Positions 21,665 through 28,384 of a stretch of 28,384 nt of DNA are shown piece by piece. The stretch is from the IMG/VR virus record IMGVR_UViG_3300047334_000160, positions 1 to 28,384 of that record. One strand, given 5' to 3'. The notes below the pieces were generated by a model. It was not told the DNA's origin. It searched no databases and was given only the letters and a program-made list of their open reading frames with translations. This stretch comes from a virus. Position 1 is the stretch's first letter, and the number at the start of each line of letters is the position of its first letter. A program made the translations under genes and the position numbers.

Positions 21665-21972
21665 GCGTGGTTGAGAAGATTTTGGAAGAGCGGGCTAAGA
21701 CGCATGGGATGTTTGTGGATCATGCGTCGATCACGCAGCAAATAAAGACCTTGCTAGGAAGCCATAGTAATAAATTGTCGGTTGTCCAAAAGGAGGCGTT
21801 GGACATGATCGCGCATAAGATCGGGCGCATCCTTGCCGGGGACCCTAACCATAAGGATCACTGGGACGACATCGCCGGGTACGCAACGCTTGTCAGCAAA
21901 GAGCTCGCGCAAAGACCAGACATACCGGTTGATCGACAGCCGGTTGACAAATACAAACAGTTTAAGGTATGA
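21661..21972 (+). CDS. DUF6378 family phage protein
   Basis: 103 residues matching the DUF6378 pattern: ILEERAKTHGMFVDHASITQ at the N-terminus, VQKEALDMIAHKIGRILAGD in the middle, then HKDHWDDIAGYATLV. This all-helical family is frequent in phages; the conserved E/H/D residues recall MazG-like NTP pyrophosphohydrolases, but the activity is not established. ATG overlaps the terminase stop by 4 bp. A strong terminator lies 40 bp after its stop, so terminase and this gene form a two-gene unit. Confidence 0.75.
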   Translation: MSVVEKILEERAKTHGMFVDHASITQQIKTLLGSHSNKLSVVQKEALDMIAHKIGRILAGDPNHKDHWDDIAGYATLVSKELAQRPDIPVDRQPVDKYKQFKV

Positions 21973-22011
21973 AATAAGCAGTTCAGCCACCCTCCGTTGA
22001 CTTGACTTTAC

Positions 22012-22048
22012 AACGCCTATTGAGCATAAAACTCGATAGGCGTTTTTT
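22012..22048 (+). terminator. intrinsic terminator after the terminase unit
   Basis: Stem AACGCCTATTGAG (22012-22024) pairs with CTCGATAGGCGTT (22032-22044), 12 of 13 positions, around loop CATAAAA, and is followed by TTTTTT (22043-22048). This is the best Rho-independent terminator in the window. It would separate packaging from the portal/structural genes, so portal expression needs readthrough, antitermination or a promoter nearby (TTGACT at 21997 and 22002 with CATAAA at 22025 is a weak candidate). Confidence 0.85.
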
Positions 22049-22060
22049 ATGGAGACACGC

Positions 22061-22339
22061 ATGGCAGTGCCCGCATATGTTCTTGGAGCCCTTAATGCTT
22101 TTGCGGTGATCGCCAAAGCGCAAAACCCTGTCGATACCTCGACGCTGTCCGTGCTTGAGCAGGTTGCGCAGATGCTCGACTTCGCGATTGGAAGCAACTC
22201 TCTTTACACGAGCGCCACGACTTCCACGACGGCGATTGTAACAGCCTCGTTCTACCCGCCGCAGAATGCGACTGTGCAGCCTATCGATACGTCGCTCATT
22301 GGCGGCGTTGGGCCGGGCCAAGCAGGCAGTGCGTGGTAA
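22061..22339 (+). CDS. small structural-type protein (92 aa)
   Basis: 92 residues from MAVPAYVLGALNAFAVIAKA at 22061, where GGAGA is correctly placed; the ATG at 22049 is the one that contains that site. Ala/Thr/Ser-rich, with a helical N-terminus and a beta/loop C-terminus (ATVQPIDTSLIGGVGPGQAG). No domain recognised. The position just before the portal gene suggests a head or connector accessory, or possibly a regulatory protein. Confidence 0.55.
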   Translation: MAVPAYVLGALNAFAVIAKAQNPVDTSTLSVLEQVAQMLDFAIGSNSLYTSATTSTTAIVTASFYPPQNATVQPIDTSLIGGVGPGQAGSAW

Positions 22340-22344
22340 TCTGA

Positions 22345-24504
22345 ATGGACAAAGAGGCGGAAGACAACGACCGCCTCACGGAGGCGCCAGACAAGCCGCG
22401 TAAGACGCGCGGCAAGAAGAACGGCGCGCGGGCAAGGAACGATAACCTTGCCGGAGATGAGGACATTGTAGAGCACCTTGAAAAGCTCTATGACGACATC
22501 GAGGCAGGCTTCGAGGCGGAAGCCGACAGGCACACGGACATCGTTGATAACTGGAAGATGTACCGGTGCGAGCTGGACGCGCATCAGCTCTTCAACGGGC
22601 GGAACCAGCTCTATTTGCCTTTAGTCTATGACGCCACGCGGGCGCGGGCGACCAGGTTCACGAACCAGCTCTTTCCGCAAAATGGCAAGCATGTCGAGTG
22701 CACGACGGCGGACGGTACGCTACCACGTGCCGCTTTGGCGATATTGGAGCGGCACATCGACAAGGCCCGGTTGCGGGAGCTGGCTCCCGCCATGTTCATT
22801 GCCGGTGATTTGGAGGGCAACTACAATCTCTATGTGCAGTGGCAGGACAAGAAGCGCTACGTTACCAAGCGCGTGAGCAAGCCTGTCGAAGTGGATGAAG
22901 GGGTTCCTGCCGGTAAGACCGAGGACGTGGAAGAGGAAGAAATTTCCGAGGGAGGTCCCTTGGTCGACATCATCCCTGATGCGGACATCTGCATCCTGCC
23001 AGCAACGGCTTCCGGGCTTGACGACGCCATAGCGCAGGGCGGATCGGTGACGATCGTCAGGCGGTGGAACAAAGCCAGGATCAAGCAGGCCATCAAAGAC
23101 GAGGAGATCGGCGAGGACGAGGGCGAAGAGCTGCTCGAGAACATGCGTAAAGAGGAAGACGGGAAATATCTGGACAGCGCCAAAGCGGCAACCAAGGCCG
23201 CAGGGCTTCGTAAGGACGGGCGCGGTAAATGGGCGCTTGTTTATGAGACATGGACAAACTTGGAGGTGGACGATGAGGAACGCCTATGCCAAATATTCTT
23301 CGCTGGCGCGGACAAAATTCTCAAGGCTAGACGCAATCCGCTTTGGTCTGACAAGCTCCCTCTCTTATCTGTCCCGGTGCAAAGACAACCTGGCTCAGCG
23401 AAGGGACAGGCCCCGGTCGCCGCAGTGGCCGACATGCAGTATTATGCGAACGATGTCCTGAACGAGACGGCGGACGCGGTTAATTATGCGCTATTGCCCA
23501 TTATAACACGCGATCCGGAGAGTCAGACGGCTCCTATGGTTCTTGCACCTGGTGCGATATGGAACATAGGGCCGGACAAAGTCGGGACTTTAAAGTTCCC
23601 GGAAATATGGAAGGAAGGTTTTGAAATCCTGGCTGACCTTCAAGCCAAGGTAAACCAGACATTGTCCGTCAGTCCGGCCATGATAACCCAGCCGCCGGGT
23701 GGAGCTAAGGCAAAGAAGAACCAGGCTGAGATAGCCCAGCAGCAGCAGGTCGAGTTGCTGACGACAGCCGATGCGGTGACCGTGGCCGAACAAGGCATAT
23801 TCACGCCGCTTGCCAGCCTCATGCTCGACATGGACTACCAATATAGGGACACTAAACTTCTTGTCAGGCAGTATGGGCCCATGGGCGCGTCGGCCATAAG
23901 CGAGGAGGTGCCTCCTTTGCAGAACGATGCGCGGTTTGTCGTGCGGTGGTGCGGAGTCGAGGCGGCGCGAGGCGCCCAGCAGATACAGCAGAAGATCGCT
24001 CTCATGGGCATCCTCAGGGCGCTCCCGCCCGCGAGCTACCCTGATTATACCCTCGACATGCAGCCGATGATCGTGGACGTGGTAGAGAGCACGTGCGGGC
24101 CGCAGCAAGCCAGGCTTACCCTCAAGGATCATCGTTCGCAGCTCAGCGTCGATCCGGCGATCGAAAACAGCATGATGGACGATGGGCTGTTCGTGGACGT
24201 GCATCCGTCCGATAATGACCAGGAGCATATTGCGGCGCACACAGGGAAATTGAAGTCCGAGGGAGATCCGGCGGGGCTGCTTCTGCCGCACATCAACAAG
24301 CACGCGCAGCAAGCGATGGTCAAAGTCGCCGCGCAGAAAATGGCGCTCTCGGGGGGCGGACAGCAAAAAGGCCAAGGCCAGCCGAACCAAACACCGCCCG
24401 GTGCGCAGCCGCGCGGACCGCAAGGCGTTCAGCAGCCTGCAGGGGCTATACCTCAAGATCAAATGAAGGACGCATCGGTGATGCCTCGTAAGGAGATGCA
24501 GTAA
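22345..24504 (+). CDS. portal (head-tail connector) protein
   Basis: 719 residues, in the size range of P22-like and podoviral portals. The N-terminus is highly charged and disordered (first ~40 residues). Then come AEADRHTDIVDNWKMYRCEL and RNQLYLPLVYDATRARATRF, typical of the portal core, with conserved-type segments GDLEGNYNLYVQW and VAAVADMQYYANDVLNETAD, and the helical clip/stem part FEILADLQAKVNQTLSVSPA. The tail is Gln/Gly/Pro-rich (GGGQQKGQGQPNQTPPGAQP). It forms the dodecameric ring through which DNA is pumped. Position after the terminase agrees. The stop shares one base with the next ATG. Confidence 0.85.
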   Translation: MDKEAEDNDRLTEAPDKPRKTRGKKNGARARNDNLAGDEDIVEHLEKLYDDIEAGFEAEADRHTDIVDNWKMYRCELDAHQLFNGRNQLYLPLVYDATRARATRFTNQLFPQNGKHVECTTADGTLPRAALAILERHIDKARLRELAPAMFIAGDLEGNYNLYVQWQDKKRYVTKRVSKPVEVDEGVPAGKTEDVEEEEISEGGPLVDIIPDADICILPATASGLDDAIAQGGSVTIVRRWNKARIKQAIKDEEIGEDEGEELLENMRKEEDGKYLDSAKAATKAAGLRKDGRGKWALVYETWTNLEVDDEERLCQIFFAGADKILKARRNPLWSDKLPLLSVPVQRQPGSAKGQAPVAAVADMQYYANDVLNETADAVNYALLPIITRDPESQTAPMVLAPGAIWNIGPDKVGTLKFPEIWKEGFEILADLQAKVNQTLSVSPAMITQPPGGAKAKKNQAEIAQQQQVELLTTADAVTVAEQGIFTPLASLMLDMDYQYRDTKLLVRQYGPMGASAISEEVPPLQNDARFVVRWCGVEAARGAQQIQQKIALMGILRALPPASYPDYTLDMQPMIVDVVESTCGPQQARLTLKDHRSQLSVDPAIENSMMDDGLFVDVHPSDNDQEHIAAHTGKLKSEGDPAGLLLPHINKHAQQAMVKVAAQKMALSGGGQQKGQGQPNQTPPGAQPRGPQGVQQPAGAIPQDQMKDASVMPRKEMQ

Positions 24505-26225
24505 TGCCATCGATCATAAGCAATCCTGTGCTGCCTATACCGCTGGCAAAGACGGCCACTCCGAACGAGATGCTTGGCACGCTGAACCAGCTTATCAATG
24601 CGGTGAACAATCCGGTCTCAGAGTCGCCCATAAACTATATGCAAGTGCCAGCCGGAGCCTCCGCGCTCTTCAGCGTCGTCCAGCCTTTGGGATATACAGG
24701 TCCGTGCCTGCGCGTGCAGAGGTCTTCGGACAATACGCAGCTCGATATAGGCTGGTCTCCGCAGAATGTGAACGGCAATTTGTGGAGCGTCGTCGATTGG
24801 CCGACCGCAGATGCGTTCGCGGCAGGCAGCACATTGACCGTTGTGACCTGGTATGACCTGTCTGGAAACGGGGCGAACGCCGTATCAGGAACTAACACGC
24901 CGCAATTCTCGCCTTATTCTAACTTCAATTCTTGCAGGCCCATAACGTTCAACGGACTAGGGTCTTCCGTGGCGCCTGTTAGGTATAATTTTGATGCGCC
25001 TGTCAGCGTCACTACAGGGCAGTTCACTCTATATATGGTGGCAGCGCCGCGTAATATGTGGTGGCAGTATTCGTTTGGGGGGTTACAGTCAGCTCCAGGC
25101 GGCACTGACGTTGCGACGACATACGGAGGAAGATCGGCGATCAGCCCATTGAACGTATGGAACAATGCTGCGGGGCAGCACATAGGAGCTACAGGCACAA
25201 ACGCGGCAAAATTCTTGCCTAGCAGTTATTGCACACTGTCTTTCTCTGGCAGCGGAGCGGCACAGCTCAACACAAATCAGTTTACGATAACGCCGCTGGT
25301 GTCGCAGATTGCTGGAAATCTTTGTATAGGCGCTTCTTCCAGTACAGGGCCTCTTACAGGTTATGATTTTACAGGCGACATGTTCGTCGTGGCGCTATAT
25401 CCTGCCAATCATACGCAAGCACAACAAACTCAATATAATCTAGCGCTGGGCTCGCCATTACAGCCTGCTTATAAAAAATATATAAACATGGTGTATAGCG
25501 GGTGTAGTTTCGTAGGCAGCTACAATCAGACATTCGCTAGGCTACTGCCTTGGCAAGCAGGCTTCGGACGCTTGCCTTCCGAAGATGGCAACGGTAATTT
25601 TCTACATCCATCAAGACCTAATGTAAACATTTTCAATATGGGGTATCCTGGTGTAACGCTAGCTACAGAGTACGCTGATTATACATACTACGCAGCAAGT
25701 CTGTATAATGCGTCGGCCCAACAGAATATCTATATTATGTCAGAGCCTACCAATGATATATCGGTAGCTACATATACATCGCAGGCAAATGCGTACGCTT
25801 CTATGGCTACATTATTTACAGGCACTACATTGCCTTTTGTAAATGCTTTGATGCTTGCTGGGTATAACAACATAATAGTGCCTACCATCATTCCTCGCAC
25901 AGGCTTTGTATCTGGGTCAGGCAATTACTATGAAGATGCCAGGCTTTATTATAATTGGCTTGTGCGAACGAGTTTGAGCAATGCGACGCCAGCACTCAAC
26001 CAAGCCTCGTTTACAGGTGGCACAAACATGGCGGTGCCAGATGCGGGAACGGCATATATAGCGAATGGGTATAGGTGCTCAGATAGAGCCAATATACCCC
26101 AGTTTGCTACGAGCAGCGCCAATTTGAACCCCGCGGTGTTCTCTTCAGACAATATTCATCCTAACGACTTGGGGTATAACCTGATGGCGGGTTGCGATCT
26201 GCGGGAAATATTTTCGTTCGTATAG
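24504..26225 (+). CDS. tail fibre/spike-type protein with C-terminal SGNH esterase-like domain
   Basis: 573 residues. Residues 1-50 are helical and may attach to the virion. Residues ~50-315 form a beta-rich jelly-roll-like domain with VVTWYDLSGNGANAV, as seen in arabinofuranosidase-B-like and LamG-like modules of phage fibres. Residues ~325-573 resemble SGNH hydrolases: block I SGCSF (nucleophile candidate S335), block II GYPG (380-383), block III EPTND (414-418) and block V SDNIHP (D549, H552). The usual GDS is GCS here. Such domains deacetylate surface glycans and help adsorption. AAGGAG precedes the start. The 3' half is more AT-rich than the portal gene, which suggests domain exchange. 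Confidence 0.75.
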   Translation: MPSIISNPVLPIPLAKTATPNEMLGTLNQLINAVNNPVSESPINYMQVPAGASALFSVVQPLGYTGPCLRVQRSSDNTQLDIGWSPQNVNGNLWSVVDWPTADAFAAGSTLTVVTWYDLSGNGANAVSGTNTPQFSPYSNFNSCRPITFNGLGSSVAPVRYNFDAPVSVTTGQFTLYMVAAPRNMWWQYSFGGLQSAPGGTDVATTYGGRSAISPLNVWNNAAGQHIGATGTNAAKFLPSSYCTLSFSGSGAAQLNTNQFTITPLVSQIAGNLCIGASSSTGPLTGYDFTGDMFVVALYPANHTQAQQTQYNLALGSPLQPAYKKYINMVYSGCSFVGSYNQTFARLLPWQAGFGRLPSEDGNGNFLHPSRPNVNIFNMGYPGVTLATEYADYTYYAASLYNASAQQNIYIMSEPTNDISVATYTSQANAYASMATLFTGTTLPFVNALMLAGYNNIIVPTIIPRTGFVSGSGNYYEDARLYYNWLVRTSLSNATPALNQASFTGGTNMAVPDAGTAYIANGYRCSDRANIPQFATSSANLNPAVFSSDNIHPNDLGYNLMAGCDLREIFSFV

Positions 26226-26239
26226 AAGGAGTGTAGACT

Positions 26240-26734
26240 ATGCCTATCAATCTGTCGAATTTCGTAGGACCGAATGAAGTAACTTCTTGGTACGATCTTC
26301 TTATTGAGCAGATCAACGCTACCCAATCGCCAAGCGCAGGAATTACTGTATTCGGTAATACAGGGTCTATAACTTTGCCTGCGGCGGCAATATGCTCGGG
26401 ACGAGACATATCTTATTGCGACCTGGTAGGCACTCTAACAGCCAATCAGACGCTAACTACAGACACAGCAGCCAATATCGTCAGTTTGTTACAGGGTATC
26501 TTTGGACCTGGTGTGACGCTGTCTGGAACGACCTGGTCGTTACGGATTATAAACGCGAGCGCAGGGGCGTTCTCCTGGACGCTTGCTGGCGGTACTGGTG
26601 TTACTGTTCAGACGGCAGGCGGTGACGCAACATCCTTGGCTATCGCGCAAAATACCTGGCGTGATTTCATGGTCAGTATTGCTAGCTCAACAAGCGTCTA
26701 TATGTACTCAGTAGGCACCGGCACCATATCATAA
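26240..26734 (+). CDS. beta-rich structural protein (164 aa)
   Basis: 164 residues. The first ~25 residues (MPINLSNFVGPNEVTSWYDL) form an N-terminal helix similar in feel to the start of the neighbouring tail genes. The remainder is Thr/Ser/Gly/Ala-rich beta sequence (GTLTANQTLTTDTAANIVSL, TLAGGTGVTVQTAGGDAT), typical of virion decoration or fibre domains. AAGGAG lies eight nt before the ATG. No enzyme motif. Confidence 0.6.
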   Translation: MPINLSNFVGPNEVTSWYDLLIEQINATQSPSAGITVFGNTGSITLPAAAICSGRDISYCDLVGTLTANQTLTTDTAANIVSLLQGIFGPGVTLSGTTWSLRIINASAGAFSWTLAGGTGVTVQTAGGDATSLAIAQNTWRDFMVSIASSTSVYMYSVGTGTIS

Positions 26735-26743
26735 GAGGGCTTT

Positions 26744-27055
26744 ATGGCTTTAGCATCTTTAAACCCTACAGCCAGTCTTACTCTTTCCTGCGGAAAGACA
26801 TCCTCGGCCGCCGCGATCCCCACAACGGGGTCGCCGACGACCATGGTCGTCACGAACATCCCTGCGCCTGGCAATGAGACTGGCAACGTGGCATTTGTTC
26901 AAATGGGAACTTCCAGCTCGGTGCTAGCATCTGATCTGACCTCGTATCCGGTCCTGGCCGGCCAGTCGGTAGTCTTGACCATTGGGAGTAATACATATAT
27001 AGCGGCAGTCACTCAGTTCGGCGAGACGCAATTAAATATTACTGTAGGAACTTAG
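26744..27055 (+). CDS. small beta-rich virion-type protein (103 aa)
   Basis: 103 residues, Thr/Ser/Val-rich and predicted as an Ig-like or decoration fold (MALASLNPTASLTLSCGKTS, NIPAPGNETGNVAFVQMGTS). Only two hydrophobic strands near the end (VLTIGSNTYIAAVTQF). GAGGG precedes the ATG. Function is inferred from composition and neighbours only. Confidence 0.55.
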   Translation: MALASLNPTASLTLSCGKTSSAAAIPTTGSPTTMVVTNIPAPGNETGNVAFVQMGTSSSVLASDLTSYPVLAGQSVVLTIGSNTYIAAVTQFGETQLNITVGT

Positions 27056-27058
27056 TTC

Positions 27059-27343
27059 ATGCCTTTTATCAAAGCGGACCCGAACGACCATGATATGCTC
27101 ATTACTATTGTCCGGGACGTGTCGCACATACGAGGAGGTATGGACGAGCTTAAAACACAACATAGCAAGATGATAATCCGTCTTGAAAATCTGGAACGTG
27201 AAGTCGCCGAGAAAATATCTAAGATAGAGCAACAAGCCATAACCAAGGCGAGCATAACGACTTTGTTCGGTATGACCGTGGGGGCGTCCAGTTTGATCGC
27301 GGCGGTGATTAGCTGGTTTCACGGGGGCATGACGCGTGGCTAA
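27059..27343 (+). CDS. coiled-coil protein with C-terminal transmembrane segment (XhlA/holin-like)
   Basis: 94 residues. Residues ~15-62 are a heptad-like coiled coil (MDELKTQHSKMIIRLENLER). Residues ~65-87 are one transmembrane helix (ITTLFGMTVGASSLIAAVIS), followed by a short HGGMTRG tail. This order matches XhlA-type hemolysin/holin accessory proteins and some spanin-like lysis factors. No endolysin is visible in the window, so a lysis role is inferred only. The GTG-started next gene overlaps it by 8 bp. Confidence 0.6.
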   Translation: MPFIKADPNDHDMLITIVRDVSHIRGGMDELKTQHSKMIIRLENLEREVAEKISKIEQQAITKASITTLFGMTVGASSLIAAVISWFHGGMTRG

Positions 27344-27632
27344 CATACCTCTCTTCATCGATCTTCCGATCACGGAGTTGTTGGAGAGACTCAATCTGCT
27401 TATCATCGACATCAACGCGGAGATCGCAGCACTAAACAATGCGGCGAACGCGGCGCAGCTTAATGTCTATTCAGTGGCAGGGTTGCCTTCCAGCCCGTCG
27501 TTAGGCGCTATTGCTTTTGCCACGAACGGAAGGAAGATTGGGGAAGGCGCGGGTAGCGGCACAGGTGTTCCGGTTTATTATTCCTTGGGACAGTGGAGAA
27601 CGTTTTCAGATGACAGCCCTGTTACGGTTTAG
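27336..27632 (+). CDS. small structural-type protein (98 aa), GTG start
   Basis: 98 residues from a GTG at 27336, overlapping the previous stop by 8 bp. The N-terminal half is a helix (ITELLERLNLLIIDINAEIA); the C-terminal half looks like the short fibre-tip module found in phage tail proteins (GAIAFATNGRKIGEGAGSGT, VPVYYSLGQWRTFSDD). Likely a minor virion or tail-tip protein. Confidence 0.6.
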   Translation: MANIPLFIDLPITELLERLNLLIIDINAEIAALNNAANAAQLNVYSVAGLPSSPSLGAIAFATNGRKIGEGAGSGTGVPVYYSLGQWRTFSDDSPVTV

Positions 27633-28041
27633 CGTTCTATTCTGTCTATGGGCAGGCGTGGCGGCGGCACAGGTTGCCCCGCAAAACCCTAATCTATTCT
27701 GGGCTACGCCGAGCACAGGGACAGGATATCTGGGGCTGCGGGCGATTGCTCCACAGGATTTTAATTCAGGCACAGGGGCGAGCGGCTCCACGTGTCTGAG
27801 CGGGCTTATGACTTGGATCGCCTGCACCGGATCGTCTGTCATAAACACCGGCGCGCAAGGTCAGATAGCGTATTATGCGGCGGCAGGCACCACGCTGAGC
27901 CCCTTGTCGGCTGGCACCGCAGGGCAGTTTTTGCAGTCTAACGGGGCGGGGGCGGCGCCGACTTGGGGAACGAGCACTACGTCAGCCTATGAACAGGCCG
28001 CAAACACAATTGCAGTTCTCCAAGCGTTCGGAGGTTTATGA
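27610..28041 (+). CDS. exported structural-type protein with signal peptide (143 aa)
   Basis: 143 residues from MTALLRFSVLFCLWAGVAAA at 27610. A clear signal peptide (hydrophobic core LLRFSVLFCLWAGVA, AxA-type site, QVAPQNP after it) is followed by Gly/Ser/Thr/Ala-rich repeats (GTGYLGLRAIAPQDFNSGTG, GTAGQFLQSNGAGAAPTW) that resemble phage tail-fibre sequence. An in-frame ATG at 27511 would bury the signal peptide, so I reject it. The start is 22 bp inside the previous gene. Its stop overlaps the next gene as ATGA. Confidence 0.65.
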   Translation: MTALLRFSVLFCLWAGVAAAQVAPQNPNLFWATPSTGTGYLGLRAIAPQDFNSGTGASGSTCLSGLMTWIACTGSSVINTGAQGQIAYYAAAGTTLSPLSAGTAGQFLQSNGAGAAPTWGTSTTSAYEQAANTIAVLQAFGGL

Positions 28042-28384
28042 TGCTCAGATGGTTACTCGGGTTTTTATTGTTTGCCTCAGAGGCATTGGCGACGACTCCT
28101 AATAGTATAATAACCCCGCAAACTATTTCTCCGGCATACCAGCAGTTTATCGGCGGCACCGATGCCCCAGGCACACCGAAGACCGTATTTACTGCGGGAT
28201 CTAGCGGCGCGAAGTGTTATGGCGGTTACGCAAACACAAATGATAGCACAGCACACAACATATTCTTGCAGATAAACCACTCACCATTTACACTCAATAT
28301 AACCGGTGTTACAGTACCTGCGAATACGGTGTTAGGCACACCTACTGCTTTGATAACAGCTACCTCATGGCCTGGGTTGCCTGT
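28038..28384 (+). CDS. exported protein with signal peptide, truncated by window end
   Basis: ATG at 28038 overlaps the previous stop (ATGA). The frame stays open to the window end (115 codons visible). It begins MMLRWLLGFLLFASEALA, a signal peptide with an ALA site, then TTPNSIITPQTISPAYQQFI. The mature part is rich in Thr, Asn, Gly and Pro with beta character (HSPFTLNITGVTVPANTVLG). It pairs with the previous gene as a second exported, structural-looking protein. Function unknown. Confidence 0.65.
   Translation, partial: MMLRWLLGFLLFASEALATTPNSIITPQTISPAYQQFIGGTDAPGTPKTVFTAGSSGAKCYGGYANTNDSTAHNIFLQINHSPFTLNITGVTVPANTVLGTPTALITATSWPGLP

Noticed and set aside
23590-24510. 306-codon minus ORF opposite the portal gene
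   Set aside because: It is a shadow of a GC-rich portal gene, with His/Arg/Leu-rich composition and no domain.

Overview
The window reads as about 28 kb of a tailed double-stranded DNA phage (or a prophage/metagenomic phage contig). It carries a large terminase, a portal, a family A DNA polymerase, a primase-helicase, a second helicase, a VRR-NUC nuclease and tail-type proteins. There are no tRNA, rRNA or cellular housekeeping genes and no integrase. Gene packing is tight, with many 4-bp ATGA stop/start overlaps. Sigma70-type promoters, Shine-Dalgarno sequences and Gram-negative signal peptides point to a proteobacterial host; the exact host cannot be read from the sequence. The terminase-portal order and the end of a very large virion-type protein suggest a podovirus-like layout, which is inference. 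The major capsid gene is not in the window.

Layout. (1) 1-2787, plus strand: the end of a late module, with the C-terminus of a very large protein, a PurD-like ATP-grasp enzyme and a small helical protein. (2) 2699-18702, minus strand: one long early/replication module. Its promoter-distal part (left) holds replication genes: a SNF2-type helicase, a Gp157-like protein, a putative ssDNA-binding protein, an AEP primase-helicase, DNA polymerase, VRR-NUC nuclease and small HTH proteins. Its promoter-proximal part (right) is an accessory block with four pentapeptide-repeat (PPR) paralogues and many tiny genes. (3) 18703-19687: an AT-rich, gene-free divergent control region. It has a good sigma70 promoter, 23-bp operator-like dyads, a nearly perfect 34-bp inverted repeat and iterated TGTAGTA motifs. 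It is the best candidate for a genetic switch and/or replication origin. (4) 19688-28384, plus strand: late genes, with large terminase, a DUF6378 protein, a strong intrinsic terminator, portal, a tail protein with an SGNH esterase-like domain, small beta-rich structural proteins, a coiled-coil/TM protein and two proteins with signal peptides (the last runs off the end).

Most unusual content. The four PPR genes (12759-17611) are paralogues. Three of them are preceded by a 38-bp palindromic element (four copies in all) that I see nowhere else in the window, so the unit that was duplicated seems to be leader plus gene. Two PPR proteins share a C-terminal DUF5758-type domain. Five genes of 38-56 codons are recovered between larger genes (12354-12470, 13913-14083, 14076-14195, 18066-18209, 18214-18378); at least two encode single-pass membrane peptides and one ends in a CxCxCxCxC tail. 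Other points of note are the PurD-like enzyme next to virion genes, active-site substitutions in the DNA polymerase, and an extra C-terminal domain on the terminase.
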